Source of the DNA: Poriferisodalis sp965262965
GTDB taxonomy: Bacteria > Actinomycetota > Acidimicrobiia > Acidimicrobiales > Poriferisodalaceae
DNA: 64,000 nucleotides
Assembly (NCBI RefSeq): GCF_965262965.1
Contig: NZ_OZ253573.1
Span: 2,232,001-2,296,000 of the forward strand
Direction: 5' to 3'
The position numbers were made by a program, and so were the translations under genes. This document shows positions 9,072 through 17,325 of the stretch, one piece after another. Every line of letters starts with the position of its first letter. The stretch's first letter is position 1. The notes under the pieces were generated by a model. The model ran no database searches, had not been told where the DNA came from, and was given only the letters and a program-made list of their open reading frames with translations.

Positions 9072-10196
9072 TCAGGCAAAACGCGGCATCACCTTGTCGC
9101 TGATCAGCTCGAGCGACGCGTTGATCTGGTCGGCAGAGTGGATGCCCTGGGGAACCAGGAAGAACGCCTCGTCGATGCCGAGCAGCGTGTGCGCTTGTTC
9201 GATCTGGCGGCTGATCGTGTCGGGGCTGCCGACGAGCGGCAGCGGCATGCCCTGGCCGAACTGGATGGCCCACTGATTCCAGAACCACTCCATGTCAGCG
9301 AACTGGCGCCATGCCTCCTCGTCGGTCGGCGCGCACACGGCCACCCCACCCCAGCCGCACTCGTGCCCGCGCGGCTTCTCGACGCCGTGGCGGGCGGCCT
9401 CTTCCCGGTAGGCCTTCCAAAGCGCCTCGCAGAAATCCATCTTGTCGCTCAGCACGATCGGCGTGCCGCCATAGCGCGCCCAGAACACCGCCGAACTCAT
9501 CGACATCGTGAACCCCCCATACAGCGGGGGGTGCGGCGACTGCAGCGGGCGCGGGGCGATGCCGACCTCACGGATTGTCATGTCCGCATCGACGCCGGCG
9601 CCGTAATCGGAATACACGGTGTGGGTGTGCGGATTGAGATTGTCGTTGGGGAAGCGCCAGAACTCGCCCTCGTAGGAGAACGTGTCGTTGCGGAGCGCAG
9701 TCAGCACCACCTCGACGAACTCTTCGAAGAACCGGCGGTTGTACTCGTCGTCATGGGTATCGCGGTTCCACTTGCCGACTGCGGCGAGGTCGGGACGGAT
9801 CTTGAATTGATCCACCCAGCGGTGCTGGTAGCCGCGCACCACACCGAAGCAGAGCCGCCCGCCCGTCATGTGATCGAGGGTTGCCACCTGCTCGGCGACT
9901 CGCAGCGGGTTGTGGGTGGTCGACACGTAGCCGCAGGCGATTGGGCGCAGCCGGGTGGTGTGCTGGGCAATCCAGCTGGCCATCAGATTCAGATCGTTGG
10001 AGATCTCGAAACCCTCGATCTGCAAGTGGTGCTCTGGGTGGCCGAAGCCATACCAGCCGGCCTCGTCGGCGAAGCGTGCGATCTCGGCAATCTCGCCGAG
10101 CATGCGCTGGTAGTAGTCGTTGTTGAGTCCTGCGAGGCCGGCTTCCAACTCGTGGCGGCGACCGATCGTGCAGTACATGAACAAGCTGAACTTCAC
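9072..10196 (-). CDS. LLM-class flavin-dependent oxidoreductase (luciferase-like monooxygenase)
   Basis: TIM-barrel flavin- or F420-dependent oxidoreductase of about 374 residues. Seen: VKFSLFMYC N-terminal strand, EHHLQIEGFEIS and the LRPIACGYVSTTHNPLRVAEQVATLDH segment typical of bacterial luciferase-like proteins, then GRLCFGVVRGY. An upstream in-frame start exists at 10295, but GTG at 10196 is preferred because AGGGGAG lies about 6 bases upstream and VKFSLFMYC is the usual family N-terminus. Divergent from the TetR gene across a short region holding a palindromic operator, so TetR control is likely. Substrate unknown. Confidence 0.85.
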   Translation of the reverse strand: MKFSLFMYCTIGRRHELEAGLAGLNNDYYQRMLGEIAEIARFADEAGWYGFGHPEHHLQIEGFEISNDLNLMASWIAQHTTRLRPIACGYVSTTHNPLRVAEQVATLDHMTGGRLCFGVVRGYQHRWVDQFKIRPDLAAVGKWNRDTHDDEYNRRFFEEFVEVVLTALRNDTFSYEGEFWRFPNDNLNPHTHTVYSDYGAGVDADMTIREVGIAPRPLQSPHPPLYGGFTMSMSSAVFWARYGGTPIVLSDKMDFCEALWKAYREEAARHGVEKPRGHECGWGGVAVCAPTDEEAWRQFADMEWFWNQWAIQFGQGMPLPLVGSPDTISRQIEQAHTLLGIDEAFFLVPQGIHSADQINASLELISDKVMPRFA

Positions 10197-10329
10197 CCCG
10201 GCTCCCCTCAGTTCGGCTCGCTGCAGCCCGTAGCGGGTATCTCGCGGAGTGTAGGTGAGCACACTTCGGCGCGGCCAGCCGAAACCCACCAGCACGTGTC
10301 AGTGTCCCGCCTTGCGTCCAGCCACTGCA

Positions 10330-10343
10330 TGAACGCTCGTTCA
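10330..10343. promoter_or_regulatory. Palindromic operator, probably for the adjacent TetR regulator
   Basis: Perfect inverted repeat TGAACG-CT-CGTTCA lying in the 167-bp gap between the divergent oxidoreductase and TetR genes, 20 bp before the TetR ATG. Size, symmetry and position are typical of TetR-family operators; control of both divergent transcripts is inferred. Confidence 0.7.
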
Positions 10344-10363
10344 GGGCTAAGTTCGCGTCCGGC

Positions 10364-11083
10364 ATGGATAGCACCGATGCAGCCTCCGGCAGTTCAGGCA
10401 CAGTCACCGACAGCTCAGCCGAGTCGGTTCCCGTAGACGCCGCCATTGCCGCCGAATCCGATGAGAACGGCGACGCAGGCAACGGTCGTCGGGTCCGCAA
10501 AGGCGAGCGCAGCCGGATGCGCATTCTCGACGCCGCTGCGCGTCTGCTGTCGTGCCGCGGCTATGCCGCCACGACCCTGACCGACATCGCCGGCGCTGCC
10601 GAGATGCAGGCGGGCAGCCTCTACTACCACTTCGATTCGAAGGACGCGATCGTCGAAGAGGTGCTGCGGGTCGGCATCGACCACGCCCGCGACGCCATCG
10701 ATGCAGCGCTTGAGGCTCTAGGTCCCGACGCCTCGGGCTCGGATCGGCTGGCCGAGACCATCGTGGCGTACGTGAACTGCATCGTGGCCGCGAGCAGCTT
10801 CACCGTCGCCAACATTCGCTGCTACAACGAGTCGCCACCGCACACCCGCGAGAACCTCACCGTTCCGCTGCGCGAATTCGCGAACCTCTGGGTGGGGCTG
10901 ATCTCCGAAGGCCAGGCCGACGGCTCACTGCGCGCCGACACCAACGCCAAGGTCCTCGCCCGGCTGATGATCTCGGGCCTCAACTCGCTGGCGAGCTGGT
11001 ACCGCCCCAGCGGCGAACTCCGCCTCGACGACCTCGCCCGCCAATTCGCCGACATGGTCCTCACCGGCCTGCAACCCGCCTGA
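10364..11083 (+). CDS. TetR-family transcriptional regulator
   Basis: The 239-residue protein has an Asp/Ser-rich N-terminal leader of about 45 residues. It is followed by a TetR helix-turn-helix: RMRILDAAARLLSCRGYAATTLTDIAGAAEMQAGSLYYHFDSKDAIVEEVL at about residues 47-97. The C-terminal ligand domain is all-helical. It sits between a divergent flavin oxidoreductase and a co-directional MFS gene 36 bp downstream. That arrangement suggests a substrate-responsive repressor of a small catabolic or export cluster. The palindrome at 10330-10343 is the likely binding site. Confidence 0.88.
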   Translation: MDSTDAASGSSGTVTDSSAESVPVDAAIAAESDENGDAGNGRRVRKGERSRMRILDAAARLLSCRGYAATTLTDIAGAAEMQAGSLYYHFDSKDAIVEEVLRVGIDHARDAIDAALEALGPDASGSDRLAETIVAYVNCIVAASSFTVANIRCYNESPPHTRENLTVPLREFANLWVGLISEGQADGSLRADTNAKVLARLMISGLNSLASWYRPSGELRLDDLARQFADMVLTGLQPA

Positions 11084-11119
11084 ACTTCGAATAGTCGTTC
11101 TCAGCAGTAGCTTTCGCTG

Positions 11120-12259
11120 GTGCAATTCCCCATCCGGCTCGCGCTGCTGCTGCGACCGACGGTCAAGATCGGCATCCTCCTAGCGGTCGGCTTCAGCGTC
11201 CTCGCGTTCGTGTCGACGCCGTTCCTGTTGTCCGAGATCTCTGATCACTACGACATCAGCCTCGGCGCGGCCTCCTTGATCGGGGTGTTCCAGCTGGGCG
11301 GATTCGTGGTGACCTCATGGGGCGCCGGTCGCTGGCTGCAGCCGCGCGGGTGGGTCTTTGTCACCAGTCTCGGTGCAGCCGCGGCGGCCAATCTGGCTTC
11401 GGCCGCCCTGCCCGCATTCGCGGCGCTCGTGGCGTTGCGGCTCCTCAGCGGCTTCGCGCTCGGGCTTGTGGCCTGGTACGGATGGGTACAGGCCTTCGGC
11501 GACTCGCGTCGAATGGACGATGTAGCGGTGACGGGCCCCATGGTCGGGCTGGTCGCTGCACCGCTTGTCTCGGTGCTGCTCACCGCCGGCGGCGCACGGC
11601 TCGTGTTTGCTTCGCTGGCGGCCGTGTCACTGATCCCTCTCGCGTTCGGATACCGAAGCGCAGTGGACCATCTCCCAAGGACGACCACGCGCAACCGCGC
11701 CGTGCCCGCCGCCCGGATCCTGTTGATCTGTCTGGGCCTGTTCACCCTCGGCGGCTCGTCGGTCTTCGTCTTCGCCGTGGTCCTGGGCACCGGCAACGCA
11801 GCCATGTCAGTGACGGTGATCGCCATCGGCTTCAGTCTCAACGCCCTGGTCGCGATCCCCGCGGTTCGATGGAAGGCCCCCCGCAAGATCCCCAGCCCCC
11901 CGATGGCAGCCGCAGCGGCGTGCCTGATCCTCGTCGCCACATCAACGCAACCGTGGCTGTTCTTCAGTGCGCTCGTGGCGTGGGGCTTCTTTTTCTGGTT
12001 GGCGATACCAGGAGTGTTCGAAGTCCTGGCCAGCCGGTCCCGCTATCCCGAAGAACGTGCCGGCGACGCCCAGGCCGTGATGGCCGCAGGCCGCGCCGGC
12101 GGACCGCTGATGGGCGGTCTGCTCATCGACGGCCTCGGCACCACAGCGCTGGGCATTGCGGGCGCAGGGCTCGTCCTGATCTCCGCCATCGGCGTCTTCA
12201 CCGTTCGCAACGTCGCCCCGCCCCTTCAAGACGCCCGGTCAACCACGTCAACCCCGTAG
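11120..12259 (+). CDS. MFS transporter
   Basis: A 379-residue major facilitator with about 12 hydrophobic helices. The first begins VKIGILLAVGFSVLAFVSTPFLL, and a RWLQPRGW loop follows helix 2. GTG start at 11120, 36 bp after the TetR stop; no strong ribosome-binding site is visible. The C-terminus RDARST-like tail is short and polar. Probably co-transcribed with the TetR gene; substrate unknown. Confidence 0.78.
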   Translation: MQFPIRLALLLRPTVKIGILLAVGFSVLAFVSTPFLLSEISDHYDISLGAASLIGVFQLGGFVVTSWGAGRWLQPRGWVFVTSLGAAAAANLASAALPAFAALVALRLLSGFALGLVAWYGWVQAFGDSRRMDDVAVTGPMVGLVAAPLVSVLLTAGGARLVFASLAAVSLIPLAFGYRSAVDHLPRTTTRNRAVPAARILLICLGLFTLGGSSVFVFAVVLGTGNAAMSVTVIAIGFSLNALVAIPAVRWKAPRKIPSPPMAAAAACLILVATSTQPWLFFSALVAWGFFFWLAIPGVFEVLASRSRYPEERAGDAQAVMAAGRAGGPLMGGLLIDGLGTTALGIAGAGLVLISAIGVFTVRNVAPPLQDARSTTSTP

Positions 12260-12319
12260 CGGCGGCGGGAGAACGACCGCTTCATCCGCCCGTTGGCGAT
12301 GAGACGGCAGCGGCTGCGC

Positions 12320-14356
12320 TCAGAAGCGGCTGCTCGAGCTCAGCTTTCGGCGGTGCTCGAGGAAGTCCACCAACACGTAGTTGCCCAGATCGTGGGGGCT
12401 CGTGAAGAAGGCCCGCCCCCCGTTCATCTCGGTCATCTTCTCCACGAACGCCCGCAGATAGCTGTTCGGGTCGAGCATGAACACGTTGATGCGGATGTCC
12501 TCGCGGGTGGCCCGCGCCACCTCCAGCAGCGTGGCCTCGATGGTCTCGCGCACTGGCGGGTAGGCGAAGTACGGCCGGCCGTCGCGGGCAAGGTGGGCTG
12601 TCGGCTCACCATCGGTGATCATGATGATCTGCTTCGAACCGGTCTGGCGGGCCAGCAGGCGCCGGGCGATCATGAACCCGTGCTGCATGTTGGTGCCGTA
12701 GGCGAAGTCCCACGACACCTCCGGCAGCTCGGACGCCTTCAGCTCGTTGGCCGACTCGGCGAAGCCCACGATGCCGAGGTAGTCACGCGGGAACTGCGTC
12801 GAGATCAGCGAGTGCAGCGCCATCGTGACCTTCTTGGCGGGCAGGAAGTTGTCACGCATCGGCATCGACAGCGACAGGTCCAGCATCAGCACAGTCGAAG
12901 CGCGCGAAAGCAACTCAGTGCGCTCGATCTCGAAGTCGTCGGGTGTCAGGCGCACCGGCGTCCCGGTCCCCTGCCGAGTCACGGCGTTGCGCACGGTTCG
13001 CTCGATATTGAGATTGAAGGTGTCGCCGAATTCGTATGGCTTGGTCTCGTAGGCGCGTTCGTGGCCGATGCCGGTCTTGCGCACCTGGTGACTGCCGACC
13101 TTGTCGTCCATGAGACGGTCGAACAGGTCGCCCAGGGCGTTCTGGCCGATCCGGCGCAGCGCTCGCGGCGTCAGCTCCAGCCGTCCCTCAGTGTGCTGGG
13201 CAAGCCCTGATTCCTCCAGCATCCGAGCCATCTCGCTGAGTTGCTCCAGCGCCTCGGCGGACTCGTTGCCGAGCAGCTCGCGCACCCGCTCCGGGTCCAC
13301 TTCTGCAAGCGCAGAGGGGCTGACGGCGCCCTGCAGCATCTCCGAAAGCGCATCAAGGTCGCCGAGCTGGCCCATCACGTCAGCCGCTTGGGACATCGAC
13401 AGCGGGTCGTCGCCGCCGAACTGGTAGTTGCGATCCCAGCCCATGTCGGGAAAGGCCTGCTGGAGGTTCTGCGCGAGCTGCTGGGCCTGCCATTGCAGGT
13501 CCATGTCGTCCATCAGCTGGGACGCCAGGTCGGCCAGTTGCTGGCGCTGGGCGGGCGTCATCGAGTTGAGCATCGAGGCCATGGCGGCCATGCGCTTGGC
13601 CATGATCTCAAGCAGCTCATCGAGCGACTGGGGGTTCTCACCGAAGAAGTCGCCGTAGCGGTCCATGAAGCCTTCGAAGTCGGGCTCCTCTCCCCGGGCA
13701 CGCTGTTCGAGCATCTGGTTGAGCTCGGCCATCATGTCCTTGGTGCGGGCCAGGTCCTCGGGGCTCATGTTGCCCATGGCACCGGTCATCTGGTCGAAGT
13801 AGCTCTGGGCCACCTCCTGGCGCAGCCGCTCGACGAGCTCGGCGAACTGTTCGCGGGCCTCGGGAGATTCGAAGTCGTAGTTCTGCAGGCCCCGCATCTT
13901 CCCGGCGAGGTCTGGCGGCAGCATGTCGAGCTGCAGGTTGCGCTCGACGGCGCTGGACTGGGCGATCTCGCTGCGTCGCTCGTCGCCGCTGTCGGCGGCG
14001 TTGTGCGAGAACTCTTCGAGCGCCTCGCGCTCGGTGTCGGTGATCTCGTCAAGCTCGCGGGCGATGTCGTCGTAGACGCCGCCGAGGTCGAACTGCTCGA
14101 GCATCTCCGAACGACGCTCGCGCAGCCGTTCGAGCATCTCGCGAAGCCCTTCGAGCCGATTGCCGTCAGCGTCGGTGAAGCCTTGCTGCATCAGGCGCCG
14201 CAGCGCAGCGTTCAGATCGCCGTGGTACAGCAGATCGTCGGTCAGCTCGGCAAAGAGGCTGTCCGCGTCGAAGTCGAAGCCGGTCTGGGTGCCGTCCCAC
14301 GCCGAGTAGCGGAAGCGGGCGCCTTCGCGACGAGCCCGACGCCAGCGAATCTTCAT
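12320..14356 (-). CDS. VWA-domain protein, chelatase D-subunit-like
   Basis: The 678-residue cytoplasmic protein has a long helical, Glu/Arg/Met-rich N-terminal region (residues ~1-430). It is rich in MLEQ and LREMLERLRERR segments and probably partly coiled coil. A C-terminal von Willebrand A domain (~residues 455-640) starts VLMLDLSLSMPMRD, which is a MIDAS-type DxSxS, and continues to ITDGEPTAH. It pairs with the MoxR-like ATPase encoded upstream on the same strand. ATPase plus VWA pairs act as metal-chelatase-like or protein-remodelling machines (MoxR/CoxDE, ChlI/ChlD). The cofactor or client is unknown. Confidence 0.82.
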   Translation of the reverse strand: MKIRWRRARREGARFRYSAWDGTQTGFDFDADSLFAELTDDLLYHGDLNAALRRLMQQGFTDADGNRLEGLREMLERLRERRSEMLEQFDLGGVYDDIARELDEITDTEREALEEFSHNAADSGDERRSEIAQSSAVERNLQLDMLPPDLAGKMRGLQNYDFESPEAREQFAELVERLRQEVAQSYFDQMTGAMGNMSPEDLARTKDMMAELNQMLEQRARGEEPDFEGFMDRYGDFFGENPQSLDELLEIMAKRMAAMASMLNSMTPAQRQQLADLASQLMDDMDLQWQAQQLAQNLQQAFPDMGWDRNYQFGGDDPLSMSQAADVMGQLGDLDALSEMLQGAVSPSALAEVDPERVRELLGNESAEALEQLSEMARMLEESGLAQHTEGRLELTPRALRRIGQNALGDLFDRLMDDKVGSHQVRKTGIGHERAYETKPYEFGDTFNLNIERTVRNAVTRQGTGTPVRLTPDDFEIERTELLSRASTVLMLDLSLSMPMRDNFLPAKKVTMALHSLISTQFPRDYLGIVGFAESANELKASELPEVSWDFAYGTNMQHGFMIARRLLARQTGSKQIIMITDGEPTAHLARDGRPYFAYPPVRETIEATLLEVARATREDIRINVFMLDPNSYLRAFVEKMTEMNGGRAFFTSPHDLGNYVLVDFLEHRRKLSSSSRF

Positions 14357-14358
14357 CG

Positions 14359-14440
14359 GACGCCGGCCTGCACAGTCCTGGCTCCGTCGGCCGCGAGGCC
14401 AGCCAAGCGCCTCGGGAATCGAACGCCAGCCTGCACAGTC
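14359..14440. repeat. Short direct repeat between the VWA and ATPase genes
   Basis: Two copies of a 17-base sequence (CGCCGGCCTGCACAGTC at 14361 and CGCCAGCCTGCACAGTC at 14424) differ at one base and lie 63 bp apart, in the only intergenic gap of the ATPase-VWA pair. No function is evident. Confidence 0.6.
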
Positions 14441-14474
14441 TTCACTCTGTCACGGTCGCCATGTGTCGGGGGAC

Positions 14475-15917
14475 TCAACCGCGCGAGCGGTAGGTGGCCC
14501 GGGCGCCGACGTGCTCCTTGTTGAGTCGCTTGGACAGGTGCAGGCCTTCGAGAACCAGCTCGACTGCCGAGGCGAGCACTGACGGGGCGGCGCCCTCGCT
14601 GGCCGCTCCCGCATCTACTGAGGTGGCCGCGAGCGATTCGGCAGCAACCGCGAGCGCCGGGTTGCCCTCGAGCAACTCCATGTAGGTGCCAGAGCCAAGG
14701 TCGTCGCCGGTGTGGACCACCTTGCCCTCGCCGAAGCTGGCCACGACATCGGTCAGCTCGTCTGGGGAGAAGCGGTTCTTGAAGACCTCGAGGACCGCGG
14801 CGCGCAGCATCGTCTCGACGATCTTGCCGTCGCGGCCTTCTTCCATCGACTCGATCTCGATCTTGCCTGCCGTGGAGCTCATCAGCGCCTCGAGGTCGCT
14901 GACACGCGGCACGACGTGATGCTCGCCGCGCTGAAGTGCCCGGCGAGCGGCGTTGGCGACCAGCGTCTCGGTGTTCGTGACGGTCATGCGCACCGAGACG
15001 CCTGAGCGCTGGTTGACATGGCTGCTCGACCGGGCCACATGGCTGAAGGTGGCCACGATCTCGGACATGAAGTCCGGCAATGTCACCGAAATGCCTCCCA
15101 AGACATGCTCGAGGCTGAGCGGGCGAGCCTCGGCGGCGGCGATGTCCATCTCGGTGTCGACATCGAGCGGATAGTGGGTGCGGATCTGGGCGCCGAAGCG
15201 GTCCTTCAGCGGCGTGATGATGCGACCCCGGTTGGTGTAGTCCTCGGGGTTGGCCGTGGCCACAAGCAGCACGTCGAGCGGCAGGCGGATCTTGTAGCCG
15301 CGGATCTGCACGTCTCGCTCTTCGAGCACGTTCAGCAGGCCCACCTGGATGCGCTCGGCAAGGTCCGGCAGCTCGTTGATGGCGAAGATGCCGCGGTTGG
15401 TGCGCGGCACCAGTCCGTAGTGCAGCGTCAGCTCGTCTGAGAGGTACCTGCCCTCGGCAACTTTGATGGGGTCCACCTCGCCGATGAGGTCGGCAATCGA
15501 GGTGTCCGGCGTGGCCAGCTTCTCGCCGTAGCGGATGCTGCGATGCGCCCAGGCGATGGGTGTGTTGTCGCCGTGCTCGGCGACGAGATCGCGAGCGTGC
15601 CGGGAAACCGGGTTGTACGGGTCGTCGAAGATTTCCGAACCCTCGATGTAGGGCATCCACTCGTCGAGCAGGTTGACCAGCGATCGGATCATCCGGGTCT
15701 TGGCCTGCCCGCGCTCGCCCAGAAACACGACGTCGTGCCCAGCGAGCATCGCGTTTTCGAGTTGGGGCAGGACCGTGTTTTCGTACCCCAGCACTCCTTC
15801 GAACAGCGGCTCGCCGGCGGCGACGGCTGCGGCGGCGTTCTCACGCATCTCCTCTTTGACCGGCCGGGACTCCCAGCCGATCTTGCGCAGTTCGCCGAGC
15901 GTGGTGGGTTGGCTCAT
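14475..15917 (-). CDS. MoxR/chelatase-I-like AAA ATPase
   Basis: A 480-residue AAA+ ATPase. A P-loop variant GERGQAKTR lies near residue 72, with alanine in place of the last glycine. Walker B variant IFAINELPDL has Asn-Glu instead of Asp-Glu, followed by a sensor region LLVATANPEDYTNRGRIITPLKDRFG. This combination matches the family once annotated as sigma-54-interacting or Mg-chelatase-like, which travels with VWA partners. I prefer the ATG at 15917 (MSQPTTLGEL) over the upstream GTG at 15938. First gene of a two-gene unit with the VWA protein. Confidence 0.83.
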   Translation of the reverse strand: MSQPTTLGELRKIGWESRPVKEEMRENAAAAVAAGEPLFEGVLGYENTVLPQLENAMLAGHDVVFLGERGQAKTRMIRSLVNLLDEWMPYIEGSEIFDDPYNPVSRHARDLVAEHGDNTPIAWAHRSIRYGEKLATPDTSIADLIGEVDPIKVAEGRYLSDELTLHYGLVPRTNRGIFAINELPDLAERIQVGLLNVLEERDVQIRGYKIRLPLDVLLVATANPEDYTNRGRIITPLKDRFGAQIRTHYPLDVDTEMDIAAAEARPLSLEHVLGGISVTLPDFMSEIVATFSHVARSSSHVNQRSGVSVRMTVTNTETLVANAARRALQRGEHHVVPRVSDLEALMSSTAGKIEIESMEEGRDGKIVETMLRAAVLEVFKNRFSPDELTDVVASFGEGKVVHTGDDLGSGTYMELLEGNPALAVAAESLAATSVDAGAASEGAAPSVLASAVELVLEGLHLSKRLNKEHVGARATYRSRG

Positions 15918-16060
15918 GGCGGGCAACCTAGCCCCCACCGCACGTGGTGGCAGGCGCCAGTTCCGACCTCGGCGACCGCTACCGTCACAGCGAGACCGGT
16001 GGCACCGGGGGCGATGCCGGAACGGCGGTCACGCACGGGAGCCGGCACGGAGGGAACAAG

Positions 16061-17302
16061 GTGAGCGTCGAGTGGTCGCTCGTCGAGGAGTCCGGCGGAG
16101 ACGCCGCACCGCTCGCCGGAACGTGGCTTGTTCGCGCGGCCGGCCATGGCGAATGGCGCACAGTTGCAAACCGAGCACTGGACGATTCGGCTTGGCTCGT
16201 GTCACGTTCGCCAGGGCGATGGTGGCTCGACGACGGACTCGGCGAGGCCGATGCCGTTCTGTACCGACGCCACTTCGACCCTCCGATACCCGACGGTTCC
16301 CACACGCATGCCGACGCCCGCGACTGGTTGGTCACCGGCGGCGTTTGCGGGCTCGGCCATGTCTGGCTGGACGGCGCGTATCTCGGCGACGTCCGCGGGC
16401 GGCACTACCGGCACGCCTTCGAGATCACGGGGCGTCTGGGGCCTGGTGACGGTCGTGGGGCCACACATCTCATCGCCATCGAAGCAGCCCACCCGCCGAA
16501 CCGGCCGCATCCTGGGCCCGACACCCCGGTCGCTGACATCCGGATCGAACGAACGGGCCCCGCTCGCATCGAGCGTGCACGCGTCCTGGTCATCGAGGCC
16601 GACTACGACCGCGCAGTGCTGCGCATCTCCGCGACGGTCGACAGCGCCGCCACCTACCGATCCGAAGTCACCACCACTGTGTTGCCGTGCGTGACGCCGG
16701 GTACAGGCGAAACGCCGGGTGGTGGCCTGGCGCGGTCGTCACCTGTGCTGGCGCGAGGACGCAACAACCTCGAATGGCTGGTCGCCCTCGATCAGCCGGC
16801 GCTGTGGTGGCCGGCGGGGATGGGAGCCCAGCCCCGCTACAACGTCAACATCGCGCTCTCCGTCAACGAGCGGACGAGCCACACCGTGCAGTGCACAACA
16901 GGCATCCGCACGGTGAGTGCGCGTCGCTCCGGGATGCTTGTGAACGGTGAGCCTCGCCCCACAGGACCAGACAGTCTCACCATCATTGCGCACGATCTCG
17001 CCCACCGTGGCCTGTACGAGACCGCGGACGCCGCCGGCACCTTGTTGTGCCAACAGATCACCCTCGACCCCAGCGTGCTCGGCGGCGGTCAGCGAAGCCT
17101 CCGCGCAGTCGCGGCCCGAGCGGCAGCCGCAGCCGCCGACCACATCGGCAATCACCCCAGCGTCGCCGCCTGGCAGCCGCTGCGAAACCTCGGCGGACGC
17201 CGATCCATCCCGGGAAGCGGCCCCCTTCGCGACCGCATCATGCGCCGCGCCCTCCACGACGCAGACCCCACGCGTCCCGCATGGCTGCTTGGCGGTTTCT
17301 AG
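16061..17302 (+). CDS. Glycoside hydrolase family 2-like protein, truncated and lacking the catalytic acid
   Basis: The 413-residue protein resembles the N-terminal sugar-binding jelly roll and immunoglobulin-like domains of beta-mannosidase/GH2 enzymes: VLYRRHFDPPIPDG, VWLDGAYLGDVRGRHYRHAFEIT, LWWPAGMGAQPRYNV. Only a shortened barrel remains: GLYETADAAGTLLCQQ, then NHPSVAAWQPLRN. In GH2 mannosidases the last motif reads N-H-P-S-x-x-x-W-x-G-N-N-E, whose glutamate is the acid/base. That glutamate is absent, and the protein ends about 75 residues later. The GTG at 16061 is preferred because GGAGGGAAC lies just upstream; the frame is open back to 15944. Probably a binding protein or a decayed enzyme. 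Confidence 0.7.
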   Translation: MSVEWSLVEESGGDAAPLAGTWLVRAAGHGEWRTVANRALDDSAWLVSRSPGRWWLDDGLGEADAVLYRRHFDPPIPDGSHTHADARDWLVTGGVCGLGHVWLDGAYLGDVRGRHYRHAFEITGRLGPGDGRGATHLIAIEAAHPPNRPHPGPDTPVADIRIERTGPARIERARVLVIEADYDRAVLRISATVDSAATYRSEVTTTVLPCVTPGTGETPGGGLARSSPVLARGRNNLEWLVALDQPALWWPAGMGAQPRYNVNIALSVNERTSHTVQCTTGIRTVSARRSGMLVNGEPRPTGPDSLTIIAHDLAHRGLYETADAAGTLLCQQITLDPSVLGGGQRSLRAVAARAAAAAADHIGNHPSVAAWQPLRNLGGRRSIPGSGPLRDRIMRRALHDADPTRPAWLLGGF

Positions 17303-17325
17303 TGCTCTGCTCGGCAACCGACGAC

